The notes under the pieces are model-generated. The model did not search any database and had not been told where the DNA came from. It worked only from the letters and a program-made list of their open reading frames with translations. From Paralimibaculum aggregatum (GTDB taxonomy: Bacteria > Pseudomonadota > Alphaproteobacteria > Rhodobacterales > Rhodobacteraceae), in assembly GCF_030270585.1 (NCBI RefSeq), contig NZ_BSYI01000002.1, forward strand, positions 174,237-238,236: a stretch of DNA of 64,000 nt, given 5' to 3'. Position numbers and translations under genes: made by a program. Positions 9,314-17,156 of the stretch are shown one piece after another. How positions within the stretch are numbered: position 1 is the stretch's first letter; each line of letters begins with the position of its first letter.

Positions 9314-10141
9314 ATGTATTCGTATCACAGCTACGCGCTCTGCTGGATCCCGGACGAAACCAGCCCGCTCGGCGCCTTCGGAAGGGACTGGACCGGCTGG
9401 TCGCCGGACGAGGCGATGTTCACCCGGAGCCAGCCGCCGTTCGAGTTCGGCTCGATGCTCGCCGGCCTGCTCGGCGAGACCGGGCTGCACGGCCTCAGGG
9501 CGCAGTTCGCGCCGGAGTTCCGCGTCTGGTCGCCGCGCGACGAGTCGGTGCTCGGGCAGGCGCTCGAACATGTCGTGACCGAGACCGGGCCGATCGAGCT
9601 AGGCCGCCTGCGCGCCGCGCATGTGGCGGGCCGGGTGGCGCTGGTCGCCGAGCGCGGGGCGGCGGAGCTCGCCCGGCTGGCGATGCGGGTGCGGGCGGCG
9701 CTGTCGCCGCTGCGGCTCGAGGCTGCCGGCCGGCCCGCGGCGAATGACGGCCCCGCCGGGATGCCCGGCCCCGCCATCGCAGACTCCATCGTCGCAGACT
9801 CCATCGTCGCAGGGCCCGTCGTCGCAGGCCCCGTCATCGCCGGGCTGGGCGCCGCCGCCGACCGGGGCCGCCGGGCGCTGCCGGAGAGCTGCTTCCATCT
9901 GCCGCTGACCGATCGGGTCTCGGGCCTGCGCGCCGAGCGGCTGCTGCGCGTGCTCCAGGGCTATCTCGACCGCGCCGAGTTCGGCCCCCTGGTGCTCGAC
10001 CATCTCGGCGTGATGGCCCGAAGCGGCACCCGGCGCCCGGCGGTCACGCTGTTCCGCCGCGCGCTGATCGGCGACGATGTCACCAATGCCCGCTGCTGCC
10101 CGACCCGCGGGCCGGACCTGCTGCGCGGCGACGGTTCCTGA
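9314..10141 (+). CDS. DUF1045-like protein with degenerate 2H-phosphoesterase motifs
   Basis: This 275-residue protein begins YALCWIPDETSPLGAFGRDW, resembling the start of DUF1045 proteins (2H phosphoesterase-like, often near phosphonate genes). Where that family has two HxT motifs, this one shows HGLRAQF and FHLPLTD, so both histidines remain but the threonines appear lost. Residues about 156-176 are a short 5-residue repeat (ADSIV ADSIV AGPVV AGPVI) encoded by four 15-bp units at 9779-9838. It is divergent from soeA, sharing a 249-bp promoter region. Function is unknown; a binding rather than catalytic role is an inference. Confidence 0.6.
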   Translation: MYSYHSYALCWIPDETSPLGAFGRDWTGWSPDEAMFTRSQPPFEFGSMLAGLLGETGLHGLRAQFAPEFRVWSPRDESVLGQALEHVVTETGPIELGRLRAAHVAGRVALVAERGAAELARLAMRVRAALSPLRLEAAGRPAANDGPAGMPGPAIADSIVADSIVAGPVVAGPVIAGLGAAADRGRRALPESCFHLPLTDRVSGLRAERLLRVLQGYLDRAEFGPLVLDHLGVMARSGTRRPAVTLFRRALIGDDVTNARCCPTRGPDLLRGDGS

Positions 10142-10204
10142 CGCCGCACGCGCCCCGGCCCAATTCCGGCCCCGCCGCCCGCGGCGGGGGGCGCCCTGCC
10201 GGCC

Positions 10205-10762
10205 TCATGCCAGCGCCGAGACCGCCTTCAGCGCCTTGTCGAGCGCCGCCTGCTCGCGGGTCAGCCTCCGGTCGATCGCCTCGAGCGCGCCGAGCTGCGC
10301 GTTCAGCGCCACGCCCTTCGCGATCAGCACGATCTTGGCGGTCTCATGGGCCTTCGCGTCCCCCGATTTCATCAGCTTCTCGAGCTTCTGGAAGCCCTTG
10401 TCGACCTCGGCGCACATCTTCTCGGCATCCTTCAGGATCTTCTTCTGCGCCGCGTGCTGCTCGGCGATGCGCTGCAGCACCGCGTTCACCTCGTCGATCG
10501 CCGTGCCCATCCGGAAGCCGAAGGCGGTGAGCCGTGCGAGCGCGCCGGTGAGCAGTTTCGCCGCCTTCGCATGATCCGCCGCGGTGCTGCGGAAGCCCTT
10601 CACCCAGCCGGTGAACTGGCGGCTCGGCGCCATCACCGCGCCGCTGGCGATCGCCACCGCGGCATCCGGATAGGGGATCGGCACCGGCGTCGGCGCCGAG
10701 GGCCGGACGCAGACATCCGGCAGGCCGCCGCCGCTGCCGCCCATGACCGATTTGCCGAACAT
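10205..10762 (-). CDS. PAAR-like (DUF4150/Tox-PAAR-like) N-terminus with helical tail
   Basis: This 185-residue product has an N-terminal segment GGLPDVCVRPSAPTPVPIPYPD that resembles the Tox-PAAR-like/DUF4150 domain found at the tip of type VI secretion effectors. From about residue 60 on it is alpha-helical and Ala/Lys/Glu-rich, with a likely coiled coil and no recognisable toxin motif. A strong AGGAGGAG site precedes the ATG. The gene follows another helical-protein gene after 30 bp. No other T6SS gene is in the window, so this is an orphan; it might instead be a structural relative with another job. Confidence 0.55.
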   Translation of the reverse strand: MFGKSVMGGSGGGLPDVCVRPSAPTPVPIPYPDAAVAIASGAVMAPSRQFTGWVKGFRSTAADHAKAAKLLTGALARLTAFGFRMGTAIDEVNAVLQRIAEQHAAQKKILKDAEKMCAEVDKGFQKLEKLMKSGDAKAHETAKIVLIAKGVALNAQLGALEAIDRRLTREQAALDKALKAVSALA

Positions 10763-10792
10763 TCCGCTCCTCCTCCGGCCGGCCGCGCCGCC

Positions 10793-11281
10793 TCAGTGCG
10801 CCAGCACCAGCGTCTTGATCTGCGACGGCACGATCCGGGCGCCCGGCAGGGTCCGCGTGTTCACCACGCGCACCGAGGTCAGCGCGCCGCCGACCTGGAC
10901 CGCGACGCAGTCGAACAGCGCCGCCATCCGCGCCTGGGTGCTGCCGATGCCGGTGCTGAGCGTGCCGAGCTTCACCGCCAGCGGGTTGGCGAGCCGGGGC
11001 GGCGCCGCCTCGATGCGCGCGATCAGCGCCTCGGCCTGGCCGATCTGCTTCATCAGCTCGCCATGCTTCTTGACCGCCTTGCCGAAATCGTCGGCCGCCG
11101 CCTTCATCCGGCGATCGACATCGGCCCGCGCCTTCTCGACCTTGCGGCGGCATTCGGCGAGCGCCTTCTCGGCCTGCTCGACCTCCTTCGCGGCCTCCCT
11201 GGTCGAGAGCCGGGCGAGCGCGGAGAGGAACTTCGCCTCGGCCCGGGAGAGATCGTGCTTCTTCGGATCGAACCTGGCCAT
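10793..11281 (-). CDS. Coiled-coil protein, partner of the PAAR-like gene
   Basis: I do not recognise the family. The 162-residue product is charged and heptad-like over its first 95 residues (EAAKEVEQAEKALAECRRKV, then a second helix with KKHGELMKQIGQAEALI). A C-terminal part (STGIGSTQARMAALFDCVAV, ALTSVRVVNTRTLPG) looks beta-rich. ATG at 11281 is preferred over a TTG two codons earlier because GGAG lies 7 bp upstream. It is the first gene of a two-gene unit with the PAAR-like protein, so it may be an effector, adaptor or immunity partner. Confidence 0.6.
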   Translation of the reverse strand: MARFDPKKHDLSRAEAKFLSALARLSTREAAKEVEQAEKALAECRRKVEKARADVDRRMKAAADDFGKAVKKHGELMKQIGQAEALIARIEAAPPRLANPLAVKLGTLSTGIGSTQARMAALFDCVAVQVGGALTSVRVVNTRTLPGARIVPSQIKTLVLAH

Positions 11282-11424
11282 CGCCAATCTCCGACTGCTC
11301 CCTCACGCCTTGAGCATAGCGCCGGCGGCGCCGCCGCGCCAGCGCGCCGCGCCGGACGGTTGCACGGCGCATCCGCGGCGAGTAGGTATCGGACGCCCCA
11401 AGCCGCCAGAGGAGATGGTGCGCG

Positions 11425-12285
11425 ATGACCGCCGAGGCCGCCCCCGAGACCCTGCGCCAGCGCGTCGGCCGGCTGACCGACAGCGCCCGCTTCCGCAACT
11501 TCATCCTCGGCGTCATCGTGTTCAACGCCCTGGTGCTCGGGCTCGAGACCTCGAAGACAGTGATGGAGGCCATCGGCCCGCCGCTGCGCGCGCTCGACAA
11601 GCTCTGCCTCGGCATCTTCATCGTCGAGCTGATGCTCAAGCTCTATGCCCAGCGGCTGGAATTCTTCCGGCGCGCCTGGAACATCTTCGACGCGGTGATC
11701 ATCGGCATCGCCCTGATGCCCACCGGCGGCGGGCTCGCGGTGCTGCGGGCGCTGCGCATCCTGCGCGTGCTGCGGGTGGTCTCGGTGGCGCCCTCGATGC
11801 GCCGCGTGGTGCAGGGCTTCCTCAACGCGCTGCCGGGCATGGGCTCGGTGATCCTGCTGATGGGCATGATCTTCTATGTCGGCGCGGTGATGTCGACCAA
11901 GCTGTTCGGCGAGGCCTTCCCGCAATGGTTCGGCACGGTGGGCGAGAGCGCCTATTCGCTGTTCCAGATCATGACGCTGGAGAGCTGGTCGATGGGCATC
12001 GTGCGCCCGGTGATGGAGCTCTACCCGCAGGCCTGGGCCTTCTTCGTGCCCTTCATCCTGGCCACCTCCTTCGCGGTGGTGAACCTGCTCGTCGGCCTCG
12101 TCGTCAACTCGATGCAGGAGGCCGCCGGCGAGGATGCCGGCGCCGCCACCGACGACTACCGCCACGAGGTGCTTGCCACCCTCGCCCGGATAGAGCAGCG
12201 TCTCGAGGCGCTCGAGACCCGGGTCGACCTGCAGGCCGAGGCCACCGCGCCGAACGACCCCGCAATTCCGGAGGACGACCGATGA
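11425..12285 (+). CDS. Bacterial voltage-gated sodium channel (BacNav type)
   Basis: This is a 286-residue single-domain 6-TM channel that would assemble as a tetramer. S1 is FRNFILGVIVFNALVLGLE. S4 carries four arginines at three-residue spacing (LRALRILRVLRVVSV). After S5, the selectivity filter reads TLESWSM, identical to the filter I know from the Na-selective channels NavAb and NavMs. S6 (FFVPFILATSFAVVNLLVGLV) is followed by a neck and a C-terminal coiled coil (LARIEQRLEALETRV), as in the family. Length and layout are complete. It overlaps ytoQ by 4 bp and heads a three-gene plus-strand unit. Confidence 0.94.
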   Translation: MTAEAAPETLRQRVGRLTDSARFRNFILGVIVFNALVLGLETSKTVMEAIGPPLRALDKLCLGIFIVELMLKLYAQRLEFFRRAWNIFDAVIIGIALMPTGGGLAVLRALRILRVLRVVSVAPSMRRVVQGFLNALPGMGSVILLMGMIFYVGAVMSTKLFGEAFPQWFGTVGESAYSLFQIMTLESWSMGIVRPVMELYPQAWAFFVPFILATSFAVVNLLVGLVVNSMQEAAGEDAGAATDDYRHEVLATLARIEQRLEALETRVDLQAEATAPNDPAIPEDDR

Positions 12286-12740
12286 CCGACCAGAGCTGGA
12301 CCGTGTATCTCTCGGGCGAGATCCATACCGACTGGCGCCGGGAGATCGCCGATGGCTGCGCCGCGCGCGGCCTGCCGGTGGTGTTCACCGCGCCGGTGAC
12401 CGACCACGGCGCTTCCGACGACTGCGGCGTCGAGATCCTCGGCGCCGAGGAGAACAAGTTCTGGCACGATCGCAAGGGCGCCGGGGTCAACGCGCTGCGC
12501 ACCCGCACGCTGATCGGCAAGGCCGACATCGTCGTCGTGCGCTTCGGCGAGAAATACAAGCAGTGGAACGCCGCCTTCGAGGCCGGCTATGCCAGCGCGC
12601 TCGGCAAGCGGCTGATCATCCAGCACGGGCCGGACCATGCCCATGCGCTGAAGGAGGTCGACGAAGCCGCCGAGGCGGTGGCCGAGACGCCGGAGCAGGT
12701 GGTCCGCCTGCTGACCTACGCGATCACCGGGCGGCTCTGA
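12282..12740 (+). CDS. ytoQ: YtoQ-family protein
   Basis: This 152-residue protein contains the family segments WTVYLSGEIHTDWR, APVTDHGASDDCG and ENKFWHDRKGAGVNALRTR, followed by KADIVVVRFGEKYKQWNAAF. YtoQ proteins are widespread and of unknown function; the fold is thought to be related to nucleoside 2-deoxyribosyltransferases. It starts inside the stop of the sodium channel gene (ATGA), so translation is coupled, and the AI-2E-family gene follows 3 bp later. A functional link with the channel is only suggested by this arrangement. Confidence 0.88.
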   Translation: MTDQSWTVYLSGEIHTDWRREIADGCAARGLPVVFTAPVTDHGASDDCGVEILGAEENKFWHDRKGAGVNALRTRTLIGKADIVVVRFGEKYKQWNAAFEAGYASALGKRLIIQHGPDHAHALKEVDEAAEAVAETPEQVVRLLTYAITGRL

Positions 12741-12743
12741 GCC

Positions 12744-13784
12744 ATGCCCCTGCCCGCGCCGCGCCCCTCCTACGCCCTCGCCGCGGTCGGCGTCGCGGCG
12801 ACGATCTGGCTGCTGGTCGAGGCACGGCCGGTGCTCGAGCCGCTGGTGATCTCGGTGCTGCTCTGGTTCCTGCTGACGGCGCTGGCCCGGGTGATCGCCT
12901 GGGGCATGCATGGCCGCGGCGCCGAGCCCGGGCTCCTCGCGCATCTGCTCAGCGCGCTGATCGCGATCGGCGCGATCGTCGGGCTCAGCGTCATGGTCTC
13001 GGTCAGCCTCGCCGGCTTCCGCGAGAACCTGCCGACCTACGAGGCCAACCTGCGCGCCATGGCGCAGGAGGTGGCGAATGCCCTCGGCATCGGCGGCACG
13101 CTGGATCTCTCCAGCCTGGTCGGCGACGTCAACATGGGCAACATCGCGCTCTCGGTGGCCGGCTCGGCGGTGGGCTTCGTCAGCAGCCTGGTGGTGGTGC
13201 TGGTCTATGTGATCTTCATCTATGCCGAGGGCGCGGGCGCCGGCGAGAAGCTGAAGGCGCTGGCGCCGGACGGCGAGAGGTTCGCCGCGGTCAGCGACAC
13301 GATCTCGCGCATCCGCCGCGACATCGAGACCTATCTCGGGGTGAAATGCGTGGTCGGGCTGGCGCAGGCGGTGCCGACCTTCGCGATCCTCGCGGCGATG
13401 GGGGTGGACGGCGCGGCGTTCTGGTCGGTGATCATCTTCGTGTCGAGCTTCGTGCCCACCGTGGGCTCGCTGATCGGCATCGTGTTCCCGGCGCTGGTGA
13501 CGCTGGCGCAGTTCGGCAGCCTGCCGGTGTTCCTGCTGGTGACCGGGCTGCTGGCGGTGGTGCAGCTGGCCGGCTCGAACTGGCTGGAGCCGAAGATGAT
13601 GGGCTCCTCGCTCAATCTCAGCCCGCTGGTGATCCTGATCGCGATCTTTGCCGGCGGCGCGCTCTGGGGCATCACCGGCGCGCTGGTGGCGGTGCCGGCG
13701 CTGGCGGTGGCGGTGATCGTGTTCTCGCGCCTCGACAGCATGCGCGCGGTGGCGGTGCTGCTCTCGGCGGATGGAAAGGTCTGA
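12744..13784 (+). CDS. AI-2E-family (PerM/YdiK-like) membrane transporter
   Basis: This 346-residue polytopic protein has the family architecture. Two N-terminal helices (AAVGVAATIWLLVEA and PLVISVLLWFLLTAL) come first, then a third helix and a soluble helical insert of about 70 residues. The C-terminal bundle includes FWSVIIFVSSFVPTVGSLIG and GITGALVAVPALAVAVIVF. Members export small molecules or ions (TqsA, PerM, Na/H antiport activity in some), and the substrate here is unknown. It is the last gene of the channel-ytoQ unit and faces the SDR gene. Confidence 0.9.
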   Translation: MPLPAPRPSYALAAVGVAATIWLLVEARPVLEPLVISVLLWFLLTALARVIAWGMHGRGAEPGLLAHLLSALIAIGAIVGLSVMVSVSLAGFRENLPTYEANLRAMAQEVANALGIGGTLDLSSLVGDVNMGNIALSVAGSAVGFVSSLVVVLVYVIFIYAEGAGAGEKLKALAPDGERFAAVSDTISRIRRDIETYLGVKCVVGLAQAVPTFAILAAMGVDGAAFWSVIIFVSSFVPTVGSLIGIVFPALVTLAQFGSLPVFLLVTGLLAVVQLAGSNWLEPKMMGSSLNLSPLVILIAIFAGGALWGITGALVAVPALAVAVIVFSRLDSMRAVAVLLSADGKV

Positions 13785-13810
13785 CCTTTGGGAATCCTCA
13801 AAAGTCAGAC
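13779..13810. terminator. Convergent bidirectional terminator-like hairpin
   Basis: GTCTGAC and GTCAGAC form a 7-bp stem, extended by TTT/AAA after one mismatch, between the ends of the AI-2E-family gene and the convergent SDR gene. The stem begins in the last codons of the transporter gene. The area is locally AT-richer than its surroundings. Confidence 0.5.
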
Positions 13811-13816
13811 ATTCAT

Positions 13817-14506
13817 TCACCTCAGATCGAGCATTTCTCCGGGCTGAATGTCTGACCATTTGGCCAGCAGTCTCGCCGCCACCTCGCCCGGATCTGTCAG
13901 ACCTTCGCGGGACTCTCCGGGATGGAACCGCCCGCGCAGCGCCGTGGGCATCGGCGGCAGCGCCAGTTCCGCCACGGCGATGCGGCTGCCGACCTCCGCC
14001 ACCCAGGCCGCGGTCAGGGCCGCCTGCGCCGCTTTTGTCATGCAATAGAGCCCGTGGAACGGCGCCACCGGCGCCGGGTCCGCCGCGATCAGCGCCCGCC
14101 CCGCCGGGGCCGGCCGCAGCAGCGGATCGACCACCCGGATCAGCCGCTGGAAAGATCTGACATTCACCGCGAGCGCGGTGTCAAGCTCCTTCTCGCCGAC
14201 ATGCTCGGCCGGCGCCAGCGGCGGCGCATAGACCGCGGTGTGCAGCCAGGCATCGACCCGGCCCCAGCGCTCGAAGAGCGCCGCGCCCATGCGCGCCAGC
14301 CCGGCATCGTCGCCGATGTCGAGCGGCACCAGCGTCGCCTGCCCGCCGGCGGCCTGCACCGCGTCGTCGAGCTCCTCGAGCGCCCCCACGGTGCGCGCCA
14401 GCGCCACCACATGCGCCCCGGCCCCGGCGAGCGCCAGCGCCGCGGCGCGCCCGAAGCCGCGCGAGGCGCCCGTCACCAGCGCCACCTGTCCCGACAGATC
14501 GGCCAT
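13817..14506 (-). CDS. Short-chain dehydrogenase/reductase, probably atypical
   Basis: This 229-residue Rossmann-fold protein carries the cofactor loop TGASRGFGRAAA and a YCMTK segment (Tyr-x-x-x-Lys). The NNAG region is replaced by HTAVYAPPL, and the catalytic-serine region reads RALIAADPAP, so the canonical catalytic serine is not evident. ATG at 14506 has an AAGGAGA ribosome site; an upstream start would add 19 residues without support. Substrate unknown. It lies downstream of purF on the same strand, 108 bp away, and converges with the transporter gene. It may be a binding protein or a reductase with altered chemistry. Confidence 0.8.
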   Translation of the reverse strand: MADLSGQVALVTGASRGFGRAAALALAGAGAHVVALARTVGALEELDDAVQAAGGQATLVPLDIGDDAGLARMGAALFERWGRVDAWLHTAVYAPPLAPAEHVGEKELDTALAVNVRSFQRLIRVVDPLLRPAPAGRALIAADPAPVAPFHGLYCMTKAAQAALTAAWVAEVGSRIAVAELALPPMPTALRGRFHPGESREGLTDPGEVAARLLAKWSDIQPGEMLDLR

Positions 14507-14614
14507 GCCCGTCTCCTTCGTGTTGGGGACCCTGCGGATACGCCCCGCAGCCGGCAGCGGCAAGGGGGCGGCAGCCGGCGGCGCCGCGGCCCCGCCCGCC
14601 GCCGCGCCGGGGGC

Positions 14615-16192
14615 TCAGACCGGCGCGGGGTCGAGCACCGGCCCGTCGATCTTGCCCTTGGCGCGGGCATCGCGCGGGTCGACCGGATAGTCGCCGGAGA
14701 AGCAGGCGTCGCAGAAGCGCGGCGCCGAGCGGTCGCGCCCCTCGGCCATGCCGCAGGCGCGGTAGAGCCCGTCGAGCGAGACGAAGCGCAGGCTGTCGAC
14801 CCCGAGATGGCGGGCCATCTCCGCCTCGTCCATCCGCGCCGCCAGCAGCTTCTCGCGGTCCGGCGTGTCGACGCCGTAGAAGCAGGACCAGCGGGTCGGC
14901 GGGCTGGCGATGCGGAAATGCACCTCCCTGGCGCCGGCCGCCAGCACCATCTCCTTGATCTTGCGCGAGGTGGTGCCGCGCACCACGCTGTCATCGACCA
15001 GCACCACGCGCTTGCCGGCCACCAGCGCCCGGTTGACGTTGAGCTTGAGGCGCACGCCCATGTCGCGGATCTGCTGCGTCGGCTCGATGAAGGTGCGGCC
15101 GACATAGGGGTTGCGGATGATCCCCATGGCGAAGGGGATGCCGCTCTCCTGGCTGAAGCCGATCGCCGCCGGCGTGCCCGAATCGGGGATCGGGCAGACC
15201 AGATCGGCCTCCGCCGGCGCCTCGCGCGCCAGCTCGACGCCGATCAGCCGCCGCGCCTCGTAGACCGAGAGCCCGCCGATCTGGCTGTCCGGCCGGGAGA
15301 AATAGACGTATTCGAAGACGCAGAAGCGCGACGGCGCCGGCTCGAAGGGCCGGTGCGAGGTGATCCCGGTCTCGGAGACGATGATCATCTCGCCGGGCTC
15401 GATCTCGCGCTCGAAATCGGCGCCGATGATGTCGAGCGCGCAGGTCTCGGAGGCGAGGATCCAGGCGCCGTCCTTGCGGCCGAGCACCAGCGGGCGGATG
15501 CCCATCGGGTCGCGCACGCCGATCATCTTGGTGCGGGTCATGCCGATCAGCGAGAAGGCGCCTTCGACGAGGCGGAGCGCGTCCTTCATCTTGTCCGGGA
15601 TGGTCTGCTGCATCGACCGCGCCATCAGGTGCAGGATGCATTCGGTGTCGGAGCCCGACTGGAAGATGGCGCCGCGCTCGATCAGCTTGGCGCGGAGCTT
15701 GTCGGCATTGGTCAGGTTGCCGTTATGCGCGATGGCGAAGCTGCCCATGGCGAAATCGGCGAGCAGGGGCTGGATGTCGCGCAGCGCGGTCTGCCCCTTG
15801 TGGCCGGCGGTGGAGTAGCGCGTGTGGCCGAGGCTGATGCGGCCGGGCAGCTTGTCGATCACCTCGGTCTTGGTGAACTCGTCGCGCACATAGCCTAGGC
15901 GGCGCTCCACGTTGAAGCCGGTGCCGGGGTGCCAGGTGGCTATGCCGGCGGCCTCCTGCCCGCGATGCTGCAGCGCGTGCAGCCCGAGCGCCGCATAGGT
16001 CGAGGCATCGTCGAGCCCCAACACGCCGAACACGCCGCATTCCTCGTGCAGGCTGTCGTCGAAGGGGGTCTCGCCGTGCTCCGGTTCGGCGTGGCCGGAA
16101 TGGTCATGGCCGGGGTCGCCGTGGCCGTGGATCTCGTGTCTGTCGTGGCCATAGCAGGGAGTGTCGGGCCCGCCCGATCCGATGCCGCTCAT
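14615..16192 (-). CDS. purF: Amidophosphoribosyltransferase with a His-rich propeptide
   Basis: PurF makes 5-phosphoribosylamine from PRPP and glutamine, the first committed step of purine synthesis. The N-terminal nucleophile glutamine amidotransferase domain starts at Cys52 (HEECGVFGVLGL). The PRPP-binding loop VVLVDDSVVRGTT and a C-terminal cysteine motif (FCDACFSGDYP) follow. The 525-residue length is normal except for a 51-residue leader before the catalytic cysteine. This leader holds eight histidines between residues 16 and 39 (for example HDRHEIHGHG, GHDHSGH). PurF propeptides are cleaved to expose the cysteine; a His-rich one could bind metal. GAGGGG upstream supports the long start. 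Confidence 0.96.
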   Translation of the reverse strand: MSGIGSGGPDTPCYGHDRHEIHGHGDPGHDHSGHAEPEHGETPFDDSLHEECGVFGVLGLDDASTYAALGLHALQHRGQEAAGIATWHPGTGFNVERRLGYVRDEFTKTEVIDKLPGRISLGHTRYSTAGHKGQTALRDIQPLLADFAMGSFAIAHNGNLTNADKLRAKLIERGAIFQSGSDTECILHLMARSMQQTIPDKMKDALRLVEGAFSLIGMTRTKMIGVRDPMGIRPLVLGRKDGAWILASETCALDIIGADFEREIEPGEMIIVSETGITSHRPFEPAPSRFCVFEYVYFSRPDSQIGGLSVYEARRLIGVELAREAPAEADLVCPIPDSGTPAAIGFSQESGIPFAMGIIRNPYVGRTFIEPTQQIRDMGVRLKLNVNRALVAGKRVVLVDDSVVRGTTSRKIKEMVLAAGAREVHFRIASPPTRWSCFYGVDTPDREKLLAARMDEAEMARHLGVDSLRFVSLDGLYRACGMAEGRDRSAPRFCDACFSGDYPVDPRDARAKGKIDGPVLDPAPV

Positions 16193-16387
16193 GCCTCAGC
16201 CCCTCTCTGACTGCACCCGTGGGTTATAGCGCCTGCGGGCCGCAGTGTCACCAAGCTGTCACCCGCGCCGGGGCGGCGCGGTTCTAGCGTCGCCCGCATC
16301 GCCTGTCGAGCCCGCGGGCGCGGTTGCCGGGGGCCTGGAGTGGAATGGGTCACACCTGCGCAGATAGGCAGCGCCGGCGGAAAGCCA

Positions 16388-16413
16388 AGAGCCCCCGGCG
16401 GGGCGGGGGCTCT
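16388..16413 (-). terminator. Terminator between cvpA and purF
   Basis: A perfect 10-bp stem (AGAGCCCCCG/CGGGGGCTCT) with a 6-nt loop lies 34 bp after the cvpA stop. In the minus direction it is followed by TGGCTTTCC, a short and imperfect T-tract. The 195-nt space to the purF start would then hold purF's own promoter. Confidence 0.7.
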
Positions 16414-16446
16414 CGGAGGATACATCGCGGCGGTCCGGGCGGCCGG

Positions 16447-17112
16447 TCAGTTGGCGGTGCTGTCGGCCGGGGCCGCGATGCCGTAGCCGTCGGCGGCGGA
16501 GTCGGCCGGCGCATCGGCGCCGCCATCGAGCGGGGCCACGGTGCCGGTGTCGAGCCCCTCGCCCTGGCAGGGCGCCATCATCGCGTCGATGCGCTCGGTG
16601 ACATAGGGCGGCAGCTCGGTCGGCATCGCCTCGCGCAGGATCCGGGAGATCTCGTCGAGATAGGGCTTGACCTGGGCGGTGGCGAGCGGCTCCCAGCTCT
16701 CCTGCCCGCCGGCGAGCTCCTCGTAGAGGATATAGGCCACCGCCACCAGGAAGGCGGCGCGCGCCACGCCGAAGACGAAGCCGAGGATGCGGTCGAGCGG
16801 GCCGATCGCGCTGTCGAGCACCAGCCCCGAGATCACCGGGGTGAACACCGCCATCACCAGCAGCCCCAGCGCCATCACCAGCGTGAAGGCGGCAATCACC
16901 GAGAGCACGCAGGACGAGGCGAGGAACGGCCCCACGCCCGGGATCTCGCGGATCAGGGGTTCGACCACCGGGGTCAGGAAGGCCGCCGCGACCGCGGCGA
17001 CGAGCCAGCCGCCGATCGCCAGGATCTCGCGGGTCAGGCCGCGGGAATAGGCGAGGATCGCCGAGATCACCGCGATGAAGGCCACGCCTCCGTCAACCAT
17101 CGTAAACTGCAT
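16447..17112 (-). CDS. cvpA: CvpA-family membrane protein
   Basis: This 221-residue protein has four membrane segments in its first 140 residues (GGVAFIAVISAILAYSRG, LAIGGWLVAAVAAAFL, a third at VLSVIAAFTLVMALGLL, and FVFGVARAAFLVAVAYILY). The motif SAILAYSRGLTREIL is typical of CvpA, required for colicin V production in E. coli and linked to envelope homeostasis. The C-terminal 50 residues are an Ala/Asp/Gly-rich tail. It lies between radA and purF, the conserved order in Rhodobacterales. GAGGGGAAACT before ATG supports the start. Confidence 0.9.
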   Translation of the reverse strand: MQFTMVDGGVAFIAVISAILAYSRGLTREILAIGGWLVAAVAAAFLTPVVEPLIREIPGVGPFLASSCVLSVIAAFTLVMALGLLVMAVFTPVISGLVLDSAIGPLDRILGFVFGVARAAFLVAVAYILYEELAGGQESWEPLATAQVKPYLDEISRILREAMPTELPPYVTERIDAMMAPCQGEGLDTGTVAPLDGGADAPADSAADGYGIAAPADSTAN

Positions 17113-17156
17113 AGTTTCCCCTCTCTCTCAGGCGGGTCTTCACCGAGCCGGACGTC

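Noticed and set aside
9779..9838. Variable-number repeat of separate interest in the DUF1045-like gene
   Set aside because: Only four 15-bp units; recorded within the gene entry.
5945..10141. 1398-codon plus-strand ORF
   Set aside because: Mostly antisense to soeA and the hydrolase; low-complexity His/Arg/Ala composition with no domain. Only its last 275 codons (from 9314) look like a real protein.
12156..14045. 629-codon minus-strand ORF
   Set aside because: Antisense to ytoQ and the AI-2E-family gene, which both have clear family signatures.
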